Shown here: positions 22,803-34,685 of the stretch, in pieces | Layout: each line of letters starts with the position of its first letter | Numbering within the stretch: the stretch's first letter is position 1 | Assembly: GCF_954871325.1 (NCBI RefSeq) | Contig: NC_088775.1 | Span: forward strand, 15,043,561-15,107,560 | Origin: Gordionus sp. m RMFG-2023 | Lineage: Eukaryota > Nematomorpha > Gordioida > Chordodea > Parachordodidae | Direction of reading: 5' to 3' | Length of the DNA: 64,000 nucleotides | Position numbers and translations under genes: made by a program | Notes under the pieces: model-generated | Databases searched by the model: none | Told to the model about the DNA's origin: nothing | Seen by the model: the letters and a program-made list of their open reading frames with translations, nothing else

Positions 22803-24156
22803 AAAAAATTTATTAAAATTATCAAAAATATTTAAAATAGTAAAAGAAAATTTTATAAAAAGTAATAAAAAAAACTAAATGAAAATCGTTTGTTTCAAAA
22901 TTACAAAGAATATATCACCCAAATATATAAATTTATTTATTTTTGAGCATAAATTTCCTTTCAACGTTATAAATAATAATATAAGAAACTAACTGGGATT
23001 ATATAATAACATTTCCGGAGTTGGAAACTTTTAAATAAAAAAGTTTCTATTTTAAGATTATAGTCCCTCATATGTTTTCTTTAATGAATTAAATTTATTA
23101 AAAATTATAATATTTATAAAAATAAACAAATATTATTTAGAATAAATAGTATATTTTTTGTAATGTTCTACTTGAGATAGTCTTTGAATTAAATAAGCTT
23201 TTGTAATCGGTGATTAATATTAATACTTTTTTTGAAAATTTATAATCAGATACAATTTTTAAAAATTAAACATAAAAATTTCCATTATGTTATTTTTGTC
23301 CGGGATTCAAACTGATATTAGCATATGGAACAGAATAGTGTCATAATATTATTTTAATGTTGTATATATTTTAACAGTGGCGTGTTAGAAATAACCACCC
23401 CCTCTGCATGGTAAATATAATGTGGTTTAATTACCTGTTTAATATCTATTCAAGTCTAGATGAAAAGTAGATAAAGGAAATAACCTTTCTCTTTCTCAGT
23501 AAAAATTTGCTTTCACATTTTTCTTTTCAATTCTAAATTACCTCTTTCATAATTTTCATATATTTCTACGGGAATTTTTTTCCAGGTAATTATTTTCCAA
23601 GGATTTTTTTCCGGGGAATTATTTTCCGCTTACCAGTAAATTTGATCAATCGAATATTTAGTAAGAGGTCGGTTTTGAGCTCGGCAATCAGTCAAATCAA
23701 ATTATTTTCAAATTATTTTTAGGATAATGCATAGCACGTAAATATACACGTTTAAAACAAAAATTAAGAGATTTTGATTTATAACACCAGCAATTCAGTA
23801 TTTAGTCATTGGGTGAGCTACGAGTCGGTTATCCGCCAAATCGCGATATTTTAAAAATATTTTTAGGATTGTGTTTTATACGTATTTATAGATATATAAA
23901 ACGAAAATCAACATTTTTCAAATTATATTACTAGTAAATTTGGTCAATCGAATATTTAGTGAGTGGTCGGTTTTGAGCTCGGCAATCGGTCAAATCAAAT
24001 TATTTTCAAAAAAATTGTTAGGATCATGCTTAGCACGTAAATATACACGTATAAAACAAAAATGAAGAGATTTTGATAAATAACGCCAGCAATATTATCT
24101 TTAGAAAATTTCCATTGTTTCACTATTCTAAACCTACTCATAAATTAAACATAAAA

Positions 24157-27100
24157 GAAACCTAAAAATTTTTTTACGTGATAAAGCGCATTCGCCCTCT
24201 CAACTTTGTAGGAACAACAGAGCTACGCTAGGTTTTTCTCATTTCCATCTAATTGGATTTGTTAAGGTGGGGAAGAAAATATGAGAAACCCTTTACACGT
24301 TTGTGGGCTAGCCGTACTTACTTGTACGCACAATAGTCCAAGGATTAACGTTTAAACGTCTATGGGCTGATTGAGAAAGGGACAGGGCCAAATAAGACAG
24401 CCCACACCCATACCTACTATCCTAATTTTATCTAACTATGATTGGATAGGGGAAGGCTGGTTTAAGTTAATGTTTAAAGATTCGCATTTAATAAAAAAAA
24501 AATATGTTATTCAAATAAAAGAAAACTTGTACTTTTGAGGTGGCTGAAGAGGAAGGGTATAGTTGTGGGTAAGGGTGAAGTAACGGATAGGGGATATCAT
24601 CTCAGGTACGCACATTTTACCTTAAGAAGCTTTTGATAGATTTTTTATTTTTGTTTAGTCTGGTGAACTGTTTCCAGTTTAAGTTCAGGCCAGCAACATC
24701 TTTCAATACCCGGTGGAGCCATAATGTTTTGTATCTGCTATATGATTTACCTTTACAGGTAAAAAGCCAAGTTAAAGCATCATGAACCAAATTTCAGCTG
24801 GGGTGTCTCAGAATGTGCGCTAAGAAATTAATTCGTTTTTTCTTTAGTATGATATGGAAAGGAATATGTTTTGATTGTTTCCATAACCTTTCGTTCGATA
24901 TTAGTCTGGGGTAGAAAATGCCGTTAATTATCCTTAAACACTTGTTGATAAACGTTTGACATTTCCTATTATCAGCTTTGCTTATTTCCCATGTTTCACA
25001 GCCATATAATAGAATGGGAATAACAGTGGAATTAAAGATACGTAGTCATGTGAAGGCAGGTATCTCCCTTGTCTTCCATAACTTGAAGTACTTGTAAAAA
25101 GCTACTTTAGCTTTTTGTATTCTTATCCTGAGTTCTTCTATACAGCCCCCTCTATTATCTAGGGTAATTCCTAGATATTTTATTTGGGTAACCACCTTAA
25201 TCACCTCAGACCCAACATCGATACTTTCTATGGGAGACGTGTGTCTTGCTAACATAATCATGGTTTTCTTGAAGTTTATTTCTAGCCCGACTTTCGAGCT
25301 CACCAATTTCAACAAATGAAAAAGATTGGAGGTTTCCTCTAAATCCTTGGTGATGATTACCACATCATCGGCGTAGGATATAATCCTGTTCTCTAGATTG
25401 TACTTATTCGGATATAAGTTTAGTTCCAACAGGTTTGCAGCGTCTAAAGTATCTTTTAAAATCTTATTCATAACTATGTTGAAGAGGATTGGCGAGAGAA
25501 CACAGCCTTGTTTCACTCCTTTTTTTATCCTAAACGGTGGAGAGATTTTATTGTTTATTCTGCATGAGGTAAGCAAATTGTTATAATGGTGCCGTAATAT
25601 CTTGATTATGTTTGTGTCAACCCCAACTTCTGATAGAATCTTCCAAAGTGCATCATGATTATCATTATCAAACGCCTGTTTAAAATCGATAAAAGTGAAA
25701 AAGAAAGGTAGTTTATATCTATCACATTTATGAATGATGATTTTAAGAGCAAGAAAAGGCTCCATAATGTTTTTGCCTGGGCGATAGGCGCAGATATACT
25801 TGGCGAAGAGGTTTTGCGATGTTTGTAAAATGTGAAACTTGAGGAGGATCATAAATATTTTAGAAGCAGTAGAGGTGAGTGCTATTGCCCTGTAATCTCC
25901 AAATTTAGTGGGATTTGAAATTTTAGGGAAGTTGCAAAGGGTGGATAGATTCCAGTCCTTCGGTGTCACCCCTGTGGACCAAATATTATTAAAGATGATT
26001 TGCAGGAAACGTGGTACTGCCTCCGATGTTGCTTTAAGATGCTCACCAGCTGGGCCAGGAGCTTTGTAATTCCTAAGTTTTTTAAGTGCAGAAGAAATTT
26101 CGATTAGTGAGAACTGAGAGGTATATTGAGGTGTTGAGAAATTGAGGTGTGGCTTGGAAATCAGATAGTACGCTTGTCGGTTTCCTGGATTCGAAGATCC
26201 TCATGTAGTGGTCCGTCCAAAGCGCCAATTGATCATCCTGGTCGATTATAACTTTGTTATTTTCCAGTCGAATGGAAGGGAGTTTTTTGAAAATTTTGGA
26301 TTTGCAAAAATATTTGAGTTTGCTGTAGGCATCAAAAAGCCTGTTTCCTCTCATATCTGCATCAATCTCGTGTGCTTTCCTGACCGTAAAAATTCTTCTG
26401 TCACTTCTAAGCAATCTCTGTATAGATTTCCACAATTCTTTATCAAAGTGGCCTTTTAAACGGACCTCCTCAATTTTTATCATAGTAGTGGTGGATATCC
26501 ATTCATTCCTTCCGAGAGAGTTGTTTCTTGCTAATACCTTGCTTGCCTCATGAATGTCACATTTAAAGATCATCCAGCATTCTTCCACTGTTTTAGCCTG
26601 GGATATGCTTTCAAAAATTGTAGCCTTCTCACATAGTCTGCGGTCAAAAAGTTCTCTGATCTCTGGTATTTGTAAGTAATAAATATTTCGCCTTCGGAGT
26701 GTAGCAGGCTGGTTGAGAATGTTATTTGATCTGATTGAGATATCCCATAAATTCTTCACCAAAATCTTTGCTTTGATCATTTTATGATCGGATAAGTTTA
26801 CACTCGTCATGGCTATTACATCTTTGAACCAGCCATGGACATTTGAGATAAAGAAGTCTATCTGCGAAATGTAATTTCCCCTTTTAAAGGTGAGTGTATT
26901 TATCTCCCTATGAGAGAAGAAAGTATTTTCGATTTTAAGATTGTTACTGCTACATAAGTTAAGCAATATCCGACTCTCATCCCCATTGGGTTGTGCGAGG
27001 GCTGCATTTCCAATAGTGTTGTTCCTTTTATAGATCTCCTCCAAACCAATCCTGGTATTTAGATCACCTAACAAGATTATGTTATATCTTCTGGGTAAGG

Positions 27101-27333
27101 TATTGATTATGTTTTCCAGATCGTCAAGGAAGAGTAACCTGTCTCTCCTATTTGGAGGTGCGTAGATGTTTACCAGTATTGTTTGCCTATAGTTTGTGTT
27201 GATGTATAGTAGCCCGCATCTCTCTGAGATAGGTGTAAACTTATTTATATGATTATGAATTTTCTTGTTTACCAGAAACCCGACGCCTGACCAGCTGTTT
27301 GAAGTGGTTCCAGATTTTAATTTTTAGGTTTTT
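24157..27333 (-). mobile_element. LINE (non-LTR retrotransposon), 5'-truncated, in the MULE shell
   Basis: 3.2-kb insertion flanked by CATAAAA on both sides (24150-24156 and 27334-27340). It carries AP-endonuclease and reverse transcriptase coding on the minus strand and a T run (24169-24175) that reads as a short A tail. The first part of the endonuclease is missing, as usual for LINE copies. The extreme ends are also inverted relatives (GAAACCTAAAAATT on the left; AAAAACCTAAAAATT on the right, reverse complement), which is unusual for a LINE. The 3' untranslated part is about 24176-24616. The clade is not decided; the endonuclease and CETW-type C-terminus resemble RTE/Nimbus-like invertebrate EN-RT elements. 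Confidence 0.82.
24617..27320 (-). pseudogene. LINE ORF2: AP-endonuclease plus reverse transcriptase
   Basis: Endonuclease part (from about 27320 down): SGVGFLVNKK, LVNIYAPPNRRDRLLF, IILLGDLNTRIG, then FFSHREINTLTFKRG and QIDFFISN. These are the late endonuclease motifs; the N-terminal part is absent. RT part: YRAIALTSTASKI, FIDFKQAFD (first catalytic Asp), KKGVKQGCVLSPILFN and YADDVVI (catalytic DD). C-terminal part (24617-25060): FNSTVIPILLYGCETWE, FINKCLRIINGIFYPR, SNERLW, and a stop at 24617-24619. A frame change lies near 26100-26140 between the two domains. A TGA at about 25046 stands where the family has Trp (T-W-L-R). The enzyme nicks the target and reverse-transcribes its own RNA; this copy is inactive. 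Confidence 0.88.
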
Positions 27334-27349
27334 CATAAAATAAAAAAAG

Positions 27350-30125
27350 CAGGGTTGTGCATTTGACCGGTCAAATACAATTTGGTCAATTGACCGATAT
27401 TTGACCGGTCAAATATGGTCAAATACGGTCAAATATGGTCAAATTCAAATAAATGTTTTTTACACCAATATTAACTTAATTTTGCATTTAATATTATAAT
27501 AAATCTATGTATAATAATAAATATCATAATATTTTTTAATTCATTCTATAGTCAATGTTTCACCCTCCGTGGCAGAGTCTTGTTCCGATTCATATTCAAT
27601 ATCATTATTTTCTTTAATATTTTTAATCAATCTTAAATTATGATACACTCTTACTAATTTTCCTGCTGTAGAAGCCTTTAATCTATTTCTGTTTTTCGTG
27701 TGAATATTGCCCTAAACCGACCAATTTCTTTCAGAAGAAGAAGTCGAACTAGGAAATGTTAGTAAAATATTAGCGACTTCTCTTAATGGGCAAGGTGGGC
27801 AAAATGCATTCCACCAACTTGAGGCCGAAATTTGATTGTTTCTTATGGAAGTTACAACTTTCCACATATGGCTATTAAATATACCGCTTTTGCTTCTGAA
27901 ATTTACTATATTACTCAAAATATTTTGATTATCACCACCTTGTAAAATACCCAATTCTTGTATTATATTACATGCTTCATCAAATTCAGTATTAGTAAGA
28001 TGCTCCCCTTGATATTGGGGGTCCAAAGCAGCATTGTGAGCACATGTATTTAGATCAGTTTTTCTCTTTTCAAACATAACCTTAATTTTTTTTTCTTGAG
28101 ATGGAGAAAATATAGAATCATAGCATGATTGTATTATGTGTTTTTCCAAATTAAGCATCTCGTTTTTTACTTGGGCCAAAGTACATTTATCCCCTTGCAC
28201 TTTCAACAATGAGGTAGCTAAAGGCGTCCAAAATTCTTCGTTTAATATATTATTGGTAATTTCTATGGGACAAATATCACAAACAGCTTCTTCAACAACT
28301 GATGCTTTTAGAGCTTTCTTGCATATTTGAATTTGTTCCATACATTTTATTGACGATGCCCATCTTGTTTGGCTAATTGTACTTAATGTAGATGGTATGC
28401 CATGAAGATTCTTATTACGGGAAAATACTGCAGCTGGTATGTGTTTATTCTTGAAAAATTTAACAATTTTTTTAATTATTGAAATATGGTCACTGAAGGT
28501 GTTCAATCGATCAAAATCGTGAAAGAATAACTGCAATGTATGCGCTGCACAACCATAACATTGTATATGATTATAAATAGATTCAAATTTTATAATTCTC
28601 CAGGCTGCTTTCATGTTAGCGGCATTATCAGTAACTAAAGAATATACTTTTACCGGATTCAATTCATGAATTACATTTTTAAATTCCTGGGCAATATAAT
28701 CTGCCGTATGGCGATTTTCCTCAGTATTTAGAAATTTGTAGAACACTGGAACAGGCGTCATCACCATAAAATTAATAATACTCTCGTTTCTAATGTTGCT
28801 CCAGCCATCTGATACAATTGATAAGTAAGGAGCTTTATCTATTATATCTGCAACTCTCACCTCCATATCACCTGACGCTTTGTCTAAAAGATATCCAGCC
28901 AGCTGCCTTCTCCTGGGTAATGTGTAAATAGGACGTATTTTTTTAAAAAATTCTTGGATGTAGGGATTTTCAGTGATGTGGAAAGGTAAATTGCTCGCAT
29001 ATACAGCCTTTGCAAACAATTGATCCAGCTCATTTTTTTCTTTGGGATTAATTCTATCTATGAAACCAGTTATACAAAAGATTGAGATTTATATTTAATC
29101 GCCTTGCTTGTAGATTGATTAGAAATAATGGAATCGAATTCTCCTGAGTCACAAGACAAAATATTGTTCATTTGATAATCATTCTCACTAATTTCACCCA
29201 ATTCTTCATTAGAGTTAGACTTAGAAGTATTACAAATTACATTTGTGATATTTTTTGTAGAGGTTGATATTTTGGAATTTGAATAAAATTTTTCCTTAAT
29301 TATAACAGGGCACATAGTACAGCTGCTTAATAAATGTTTGACCATTCTATCAACGTGGGTGATATAGGACATCTTGCAAAACTTGCACACCGCTTTAACT
29401 GATTTACCATCGCGTACTTCTTGAAAATGTTTCCAAACATGATGCTTTGGTTTGACCATAATCCCTAATATATTAAAATTTAACAAAAAATGATTTTGAT
29501 TATTGTAAAGTTAATCAATCTTAACTATTTTATAATTATCGACCAATTATTCCAATAATTTCTTAATATTATAAATATAATATAATATATATAACTTTTT
29601 ACCAGAATTGAATAATATTCCGTAAATCTGACCAGAACAATTAAAATGAAAATTAATTTTAAAAACCAAATATAGCAAGTGTAAGTAAAACAAATGAGAA
29701 TTAATATAATTTATACTCGGCTAAATATTAAATAAAATTTAAATTTATTAAAAAATAAGAATGAAAAAATTATATTATGATTATAATAAATCGGGTATTT
29801 TTATTTTTTTTAAGAAAATTAATTGAAAAAAATGAAGAAGGCGAGAAACGGCAATGATTAGGCGAAAAAATAACTAAAAATAATACTATATTTAGGAAAA
29901 TTACATATTTATATTTTAACAATAAAAAAATTCTTTTGTTTTTAACAATTCATGATACAAATAATTTTTTAAATAATTGTAACCTAATAAGATTGATAAA
30001 CATGCTTTTAATGCATACTAGTTAATTATATCAAAATATTTATTCGCCATTAATATTTTAGAGTATTTGACCGTATTTGACCGGTCAAATATTCCTCCGG
30101 TCAATTGACCGACATGCCAACCCTG
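27350..30125 (-). mobile_element. hAT transposon with BED-finger transposase, nearly intact
   Basis: 2776-bp element with ends CAGGGTTGTGCATTTGACCG (left) and CAGGGTTGGCATGTCGGTCA (right, reverse complement), and a perfect 8-bp target duplication AAAAAAAG (27342-27349 and 30126-30133). Both subterminal regions contain several GGTCAAATA or TTGACCGGT words, likely transposase-binding sites. It sits in the right arm of the fold-back MULE, whose sequence resumes exactly after the duplication. The transposase runs on the minus strand (27541-29486). Confidence 0.95.
27541..29486 (-). pseudogene. hAT transposase (BED zinc finger, RNase-H-like core, dimerisation tail)
   Basis: The N-terminal part (29486 down to about 29085) has a BED finger: VWKHFQEV, CKFCKMSY, then HLLSSC. 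The core has LAKAIYA-like FAKAVYAS, SDGWSNIRNESIINF (catalytic Asp), VTDNAANMKAAW (second Asp), CYGCAAHTLQLFFHDF and TRWASSI. The end has WWNAFCPPCPLREVA, the dimerisation motif SSTSSSERNWSV, then NIHTKNRNRLKAS and a stop at 27541. A frame change near 29080 separates the finger part from the core, and one in-frame TAG at about 27712 precedes the final 56 residues. The expected length is near 640 residues, so this is an almost whole gene with two breaks and a recent arrival. BED fingers bind DNA; the core cuts and joins DNA ends. Confidence 0.93.
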
Positions 30126-30950
30126 AAAAAAAGTGCTATCCAATCATCATTCCGGTTTCCTAAAATGATACATATTAAAACATATAACGCCCTCTTACGG
30201 ATATATATTTGTTAATTTTTAAAATTGAATAAAATGTACTTTTGTTTTAATAAGCTAGAAAAATAAATTTCTTACTAATAATATTAAATAAAAATAAAAA
30301 ATATATACTATATGATATTTAATCAGTATTCTTCATTTATAATAAAAAAAGTTTAAAAAATTATCAATAATAAAATATACATAATAAAATTTTGATTTAT
30401 TTATGATTGATTATGATTGATTGCTATTTAGCAATGCATTAGCAATTCAATATATAGTGGGGAAATTTTTTCCGGAGAATAATTTCCAGGGGAATTTTAT
30501 TCCGGGGATTTTTTTTCCGGAGAATTATTTACCTGGGAATTATTTTCTGGGGAATTTTTTCCGGCTATTTTTTTTCCGGGATTTTTTTTCCGGTGAATTA
30601 TTTTCTGCTTACCATAATTTTGAAAGTATACTTATATCTCCTTGGCATAAATTTGATTAAATCATTCCCCTTTTTAATTTGATATAATATTTTTGACCAT
30701 AAATATAATATATTATTAAAATATTAAAAGATTTATGATAATTCAAAATCAAATTAGCAGAAAGAAAGAATAGGTTTTATTTCATTTTGATATAGCAGAA
30801 AGGAAGGAAAAGGAAATATTAATATATTTGTTATGAGTACTAATTTTAAAAATTAGGTGCTGCTATATAAAAAAGAGCTCCTATATAACGACGCCTCTTA
30901 AGCAAACCGCCCAATGGTGTAGATAAATCCCTCATAAATTGGTATAGGTT

Positions 30951-31322
30951 CTAAATCGCGAAAACAAAAATTGCTGAAAATTGGGAATCTCGCTTATATC
31001 TCCTAGAAAATTTTATAAGTGATATTGAAAATAATATTAATAGTTGCTAGGGTAGTAAACACTTATATTTCAATTGAAATTAAAAAATTGCCAAAAATGA
31101 AGAAAATATCATTGCTCCCAGAATTGGGAACAACATTTAAGAATAATGATATTTCACTCATTTTTAGAGATTTTCTAAAAAACTAAATTTAAATAAAAAT
31201 TTATATTTCCCTAACATATATTAATATCAATTTCAAATTTACTTTAAAAATTTCCTAGGATATAAGCTAGATTCCCAATTTTTTTTGCTTTTGGTGATTT
31301 TTATTTTAGCGATTTAGAACGA
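30951..31322. repeat. Palindromic MITE, about 370 bp
   Basis: The ends GTTCTAAATCGC and their inverted copy enclose an almost complete palindrome. TTGGGAATCTCGCTTATATC on the left matches TTGGGAATCTAGCTTATATC on the right (reverse complement). No coding frame. As RNA it would fold into one long hairpin. Confidence 0.7.
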
Positions 31323-33200
31323 AAACCCATAAATCCTCTCCCCCTTCTGAAAATATTTTGGCTATTACATATGTTTGAATTTCATTTAAAATTGTTCTCA
31401 TATTAAATTGTTGAGGGCACCGCCCCCCCCCATAGAATAAAGATCGAGCTTCATAGTAATGCAGGAAAATCTTGTGTAAACTAAAAAGAGTGCTCTTATA
31501 ATTGAATTCACCATATCTTGAATATCTAAAGAAATTGTTTTGGCGTTTAAAAACAATAAAGATTAAGCCATATACATCAATTAATTATTTTTTTATATAA
31601 ATGATTGCCCTATAAATATTGTTGAGCAGAATGTTTTGAATTTACCTATTAAGCCAAAACTGTGAAATAACTTTTCCCAGTATAAAACTAACCCTTTTAT
31701 AATAGTAAAAAGAAGAAATTATAATTACTCACAGGAAGAAATCAAATGTCAATGTTATAAGTTGTTGAAGAGGAATTAAACAAAGTTTATTTAAAAAACT
31801 AATATAAAACTTAAAATTCTTATTTGAAAACATGTTATTCGCTTTAAGAACCCGTTTCAATTCCAAAATGAACTCCTTAGATGACGTTATCCTAAATTAA
31901 ACTGCCAATTTTAATATTTTAATATTGTATCTTACCGTTTTAGAGGCGTCACCCGCTTTTGCTAAGAGAGTAGCTAAAGGTTAAGCTTTTTAATTATGGG
32001 GTATATGCCAAAGACCTTCAGGCCCAGTATTAAGCCCGGAAAAATTTAGAATCGGGGCATCAAGGCATCAATTTAATTATAATTTTATATTAAAAATATA
32101 AGATTTTTATATTGAAATATTAGAATTTCATTTTAAAATATAAAAAATAAAAGAATTTTTCTCATTATTAATTTGATCTCTCTATATAAATAAATATAAT
32201 AATTTTGCTAAAGCATGGCTTGAGAAAATTACCAATTGCCAATTTAAATTATATTTTGTACAATTATCCAAACAAGATGGGCATTCATTAAAATGTAAGG
32301 AGCAAATATAAATTTGTAAGAAAGCACTGAAAGCAGCTGTTAAAGTTGAATATTTGTTCGAAAGAAATTACCAAATACATTAAAAAATATTTTGGAAACC
32401 TTCCAATTAATGAAGAAGAAATGTAGTAATGTAGTTTTCCGTCATCTTGCGATCTGTCCCTGACAACATACGTAATTCCTTGAATTTAGGACAGAGAAAA
32501 AGAGAGATAAAATGATACTCATGTAAAACAAATTTTTCAATTAAAAAAAATGCTTTATATTAAGTAGAATCAATTTTATCTCTCTTTTATCGCATTGATA
32601 TGTATTACAAACTTCAAAAAGTTCATAATACCAAATTACCACTTTAAAAAGAGTGCAAGAGTCCGACTGTAACTAAACAATAGCTCTGTGATTATTTCCA
32701 AGAATATTGACAAGATCCTAAAGAATCGGAAGGTCTATAATATAATACTTTTCCGATCCTCCATGTCTTGAAGAACTTTTATAATTTCCTCATTTTGTGA
32801 ATAAACACTATTGAGCATATTGTATTTAGAGTTCCAGCAAATTACAGGAGGCTCAGGAAGTTAATGAACTATCATTGATCAGTTGAATTACGATTGTACT
32901 GTTGTTTAACAAGCTCAATTATTTTACGACAAATGGGGCGATGGTAATTCTGTTAATATGTCTATACCCGATGATGAATTTAATAATTAACTATATGTAA
33001 AAATAGATGAAGCAATTAAGGTGGATAATTTGTTAGAGTGATGGGCGCTCATCAAAGCCAATTTCCAATTTTGGTAAAATTGGCAAAACGGGTATTGGCA
33101 ATTCCTGCTTCAATTGTGAGCGGAATTTTTCCACTATTGGGAGAATTCTTGAAGAAAGAAGAAGTAATCTTCAACTGAAAAGGTAGGCATGCTTATCTTT
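31323..33200. other. Intergenic, no gene recognised
   Basis: A+T-rich. A short GC-richer patch at 31933-31985 on minus (frame ATLLAKAGDASKT followed by a GTAAGAT donor-like site) could be an exon, but nothing supports it further. Confidence 0.4.
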
Positions 33201-33209
33201 CTTTATGAT

Positions 33210-33892
33210 CAAGGATGCGAACCCTATAAAATTTTAGCCCGGGTTTGATTCGGGCTCGGTTTAAGGAAATATTTTTGAACTTGGGTTTGGTTCCGAGTTT
33301 AGCTCCGGTTTAGGAATTTTTAAATTCATAAAAAAAAATCTTTATTTAAAACATATTTAAAAAACTAGACATAAATTTGGTATAAATATAAATTTTTTAT
33401 TTTATTTATAGGCAAAATAAGTTAAAACAAGCATAGTCATGTATAAATCTTTTATTAAGACGTATTTCTTTAAATTAACAATATCCAATATAATAATTTT
33501 TACTTTGACTTGTTCACTTTCATTTTCCTCCAATTAATAATCATTGAGAATAAGTTAAAAATTAAAAATAAATGTCGTAAATGAAAATTGTTTAAAATTT
33601 ATTAACACTCCAATAGGAATCTTTGAGAATAAATTAAATAAGTTCTAAAAATGGCGTAAATGAATTAAGTTGTTTAAAATTTATTAACAATACACTTAAT
33701 TGGAAATTTGAAAATATTATAAAATCTCAATTAAATTACTAATATTTGTATTTACACAAATATCTTAATATATGATTTTAAACAATACACTGAACCCGGG
33801 TTAATAAAATTCACGGATTCGGTTCGGGGTTCATATTTTTTCCCAAAAACCCGAGTTTTCTTCTCCGGTTTCGGGTTCGGTTCGAATCTCTG
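33210..33892. mobile_element. Non-autonomous hAT element with GAACCCG-rich ends
   Basis: 683 bp. The ends CAAGGATGCGAACCC (left) and CAGAGATTCGAACCGAACCC (right, reverse complement) have near-identical 8-bp flanks TTTATGAT (33202-33209) and TTCATGAT (33893-33900). Subterminal GGGTTCGGTT words occur in both orientations. The interior is non-coding; the 64-codon open frame at 33752-33946 is a shadow. Confidence 0.75.
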
Positions 33893-34489
33893 TTCATGAT
33901 AATTTGTAAATTTTTTATATCTTTCTTGAGTAGAGGGTTTCGTCATTCATTCTGTTTTTTACTTTGCAAACTCTCAAATATTAATTGCATTTATTATATT
34001 TTACCTTGAGTCCTGAAAGTTTTTTTAATCCAACATTTTTATTTTTTTTACAGAAAGAAAGAAAGAATGATATATACAAATATTTTATTTTGTTAAATTT
34101 ATATTATTAAATATATTATATTATATGTACAAATTGATTTTATTCTCAAAATATAATTTACTTTACATTTTTTTAAATAGCGATTGATTTTTATTTTATA
34201 AATATTAAATACAATATATGATATTCTCAAAATATTATTTACTTCCATTTTAATAAATATTAGTTTTATTTTTATAAATACACAATATAATATGGTATAT
34301 TCATTTGCTTTACCATGCATTTTTTAAATATAAATTAAAATTATCACAAATACAATATATTATATTCTCAAAATATTATTTTCACAAATTTTTTATAGTA
34401 TCAATTTGTAGTATATTAAATATATGTTTAGATTTAAAATAAAAAAAGATTAAATATGTAATATGCTTTAAATGAATACTCGCTGAAAA

Positions 34490-34685
34490 ATACGGTAGTA
34501 AAATACCGAATAGGAGAATTTTTATTCCAGGTCGAATATAATTTTAAGAAAATACAGGCCGGGCTTAAATAAATTTTTTTTAAAAAATTCGGGTCGAGCT
34601 TAAAATTATTTATCTCGGGCCAGGGCCGTACATTTTTTTAAAAAAAATCCGGGCAAATAATACCTTTGTAGGTTTCTGGTATATA
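34490..34685. repeat. Degenerate GCCCGG-type MITE fragment
   Basis: Contains GGCCGGGCTTAAATAAATTT, TCGGGTCGAGCTTAAAATT and ends TACCTTTGTAGGTTTCTGG, like the right end of the intact 58192-58439 element. Left edge not resolved. Confidence 0.5.

Larger units (their letters stand above)
19406..23634 (-). mobile_element. Autonomous-type Mutator-like element (MULE) with FLYWCH transposase
   Basis: 4.2-kb element with ends TATCTAGGAAAATAATTCCC (left) and GGTAAGCGGAAAATAATTCC (right, reverse complement), flanked by AGTAAATTTG at 19397-19406 and 23635-23644 (9-10 bp; one G is ambiguous). The ends are the same family as the outer shell, but with only a few CCGG units. It carries a transposase gene on the minus strand in three exons. 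It inserted into the right arm of the fold-back MULE and splits one 278-bp unit. A CACTG-ended element later entered its second intron. Confidence 0.88.
18105..30613. mobile_element. Outer fold-back MULE, about 2.3 kb before insertions, now 12.5 kb
   Basis: The ends GAATCTAGGAAAATAATTCC (left) and GGTAAGCAGAAAATAATTC (right, reverse complement) are flanked by ATAATTTTG at 18096-18104 and 30614-30622, an 8-9 bp duplication typical of Mutator-like elements. The two arms mirror each other over their whole length: CCGG minisatellite, a unique 430-bp section, then two roughly 280-bp units. The centre is near 19281. The right arm is interrupted by a second MULE (19406-23634), a LINE (24157-27333) and a hAT (27350-30125). 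Removing these gives arms of about 1.18 and 1.13 kb. No transposase belongs to the shell, so it is non-autonomous and probably mobilised by the MULE family whose full copy sits inside it. Confidence 0.85.

Noticed and set aside
30421-30660. 79-codon plus-strand open frame of the same GNFF style
   Set aside because: Translation of the right-hand CCGG minisatellite of the same MULE.
31933-31985. Possible exon on minus (ATLLAKAGDASKT before GTAAGAT)
   Set aside because: Too short and isolated; a single donor-like site is not enough.
33870-33892. GGTTCGAATC, like a tRNA B-box
   Set aside because: It is the right end of a hAT-type element; no A-box or cloverleaf fits around it. No tRNA or rRNA gene was found in the window.
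34099-34320. 73-codon minus-strand open frame
   Set aside because: Low-complexity I/N/Y/K translation typical of A+T-rich DNA.
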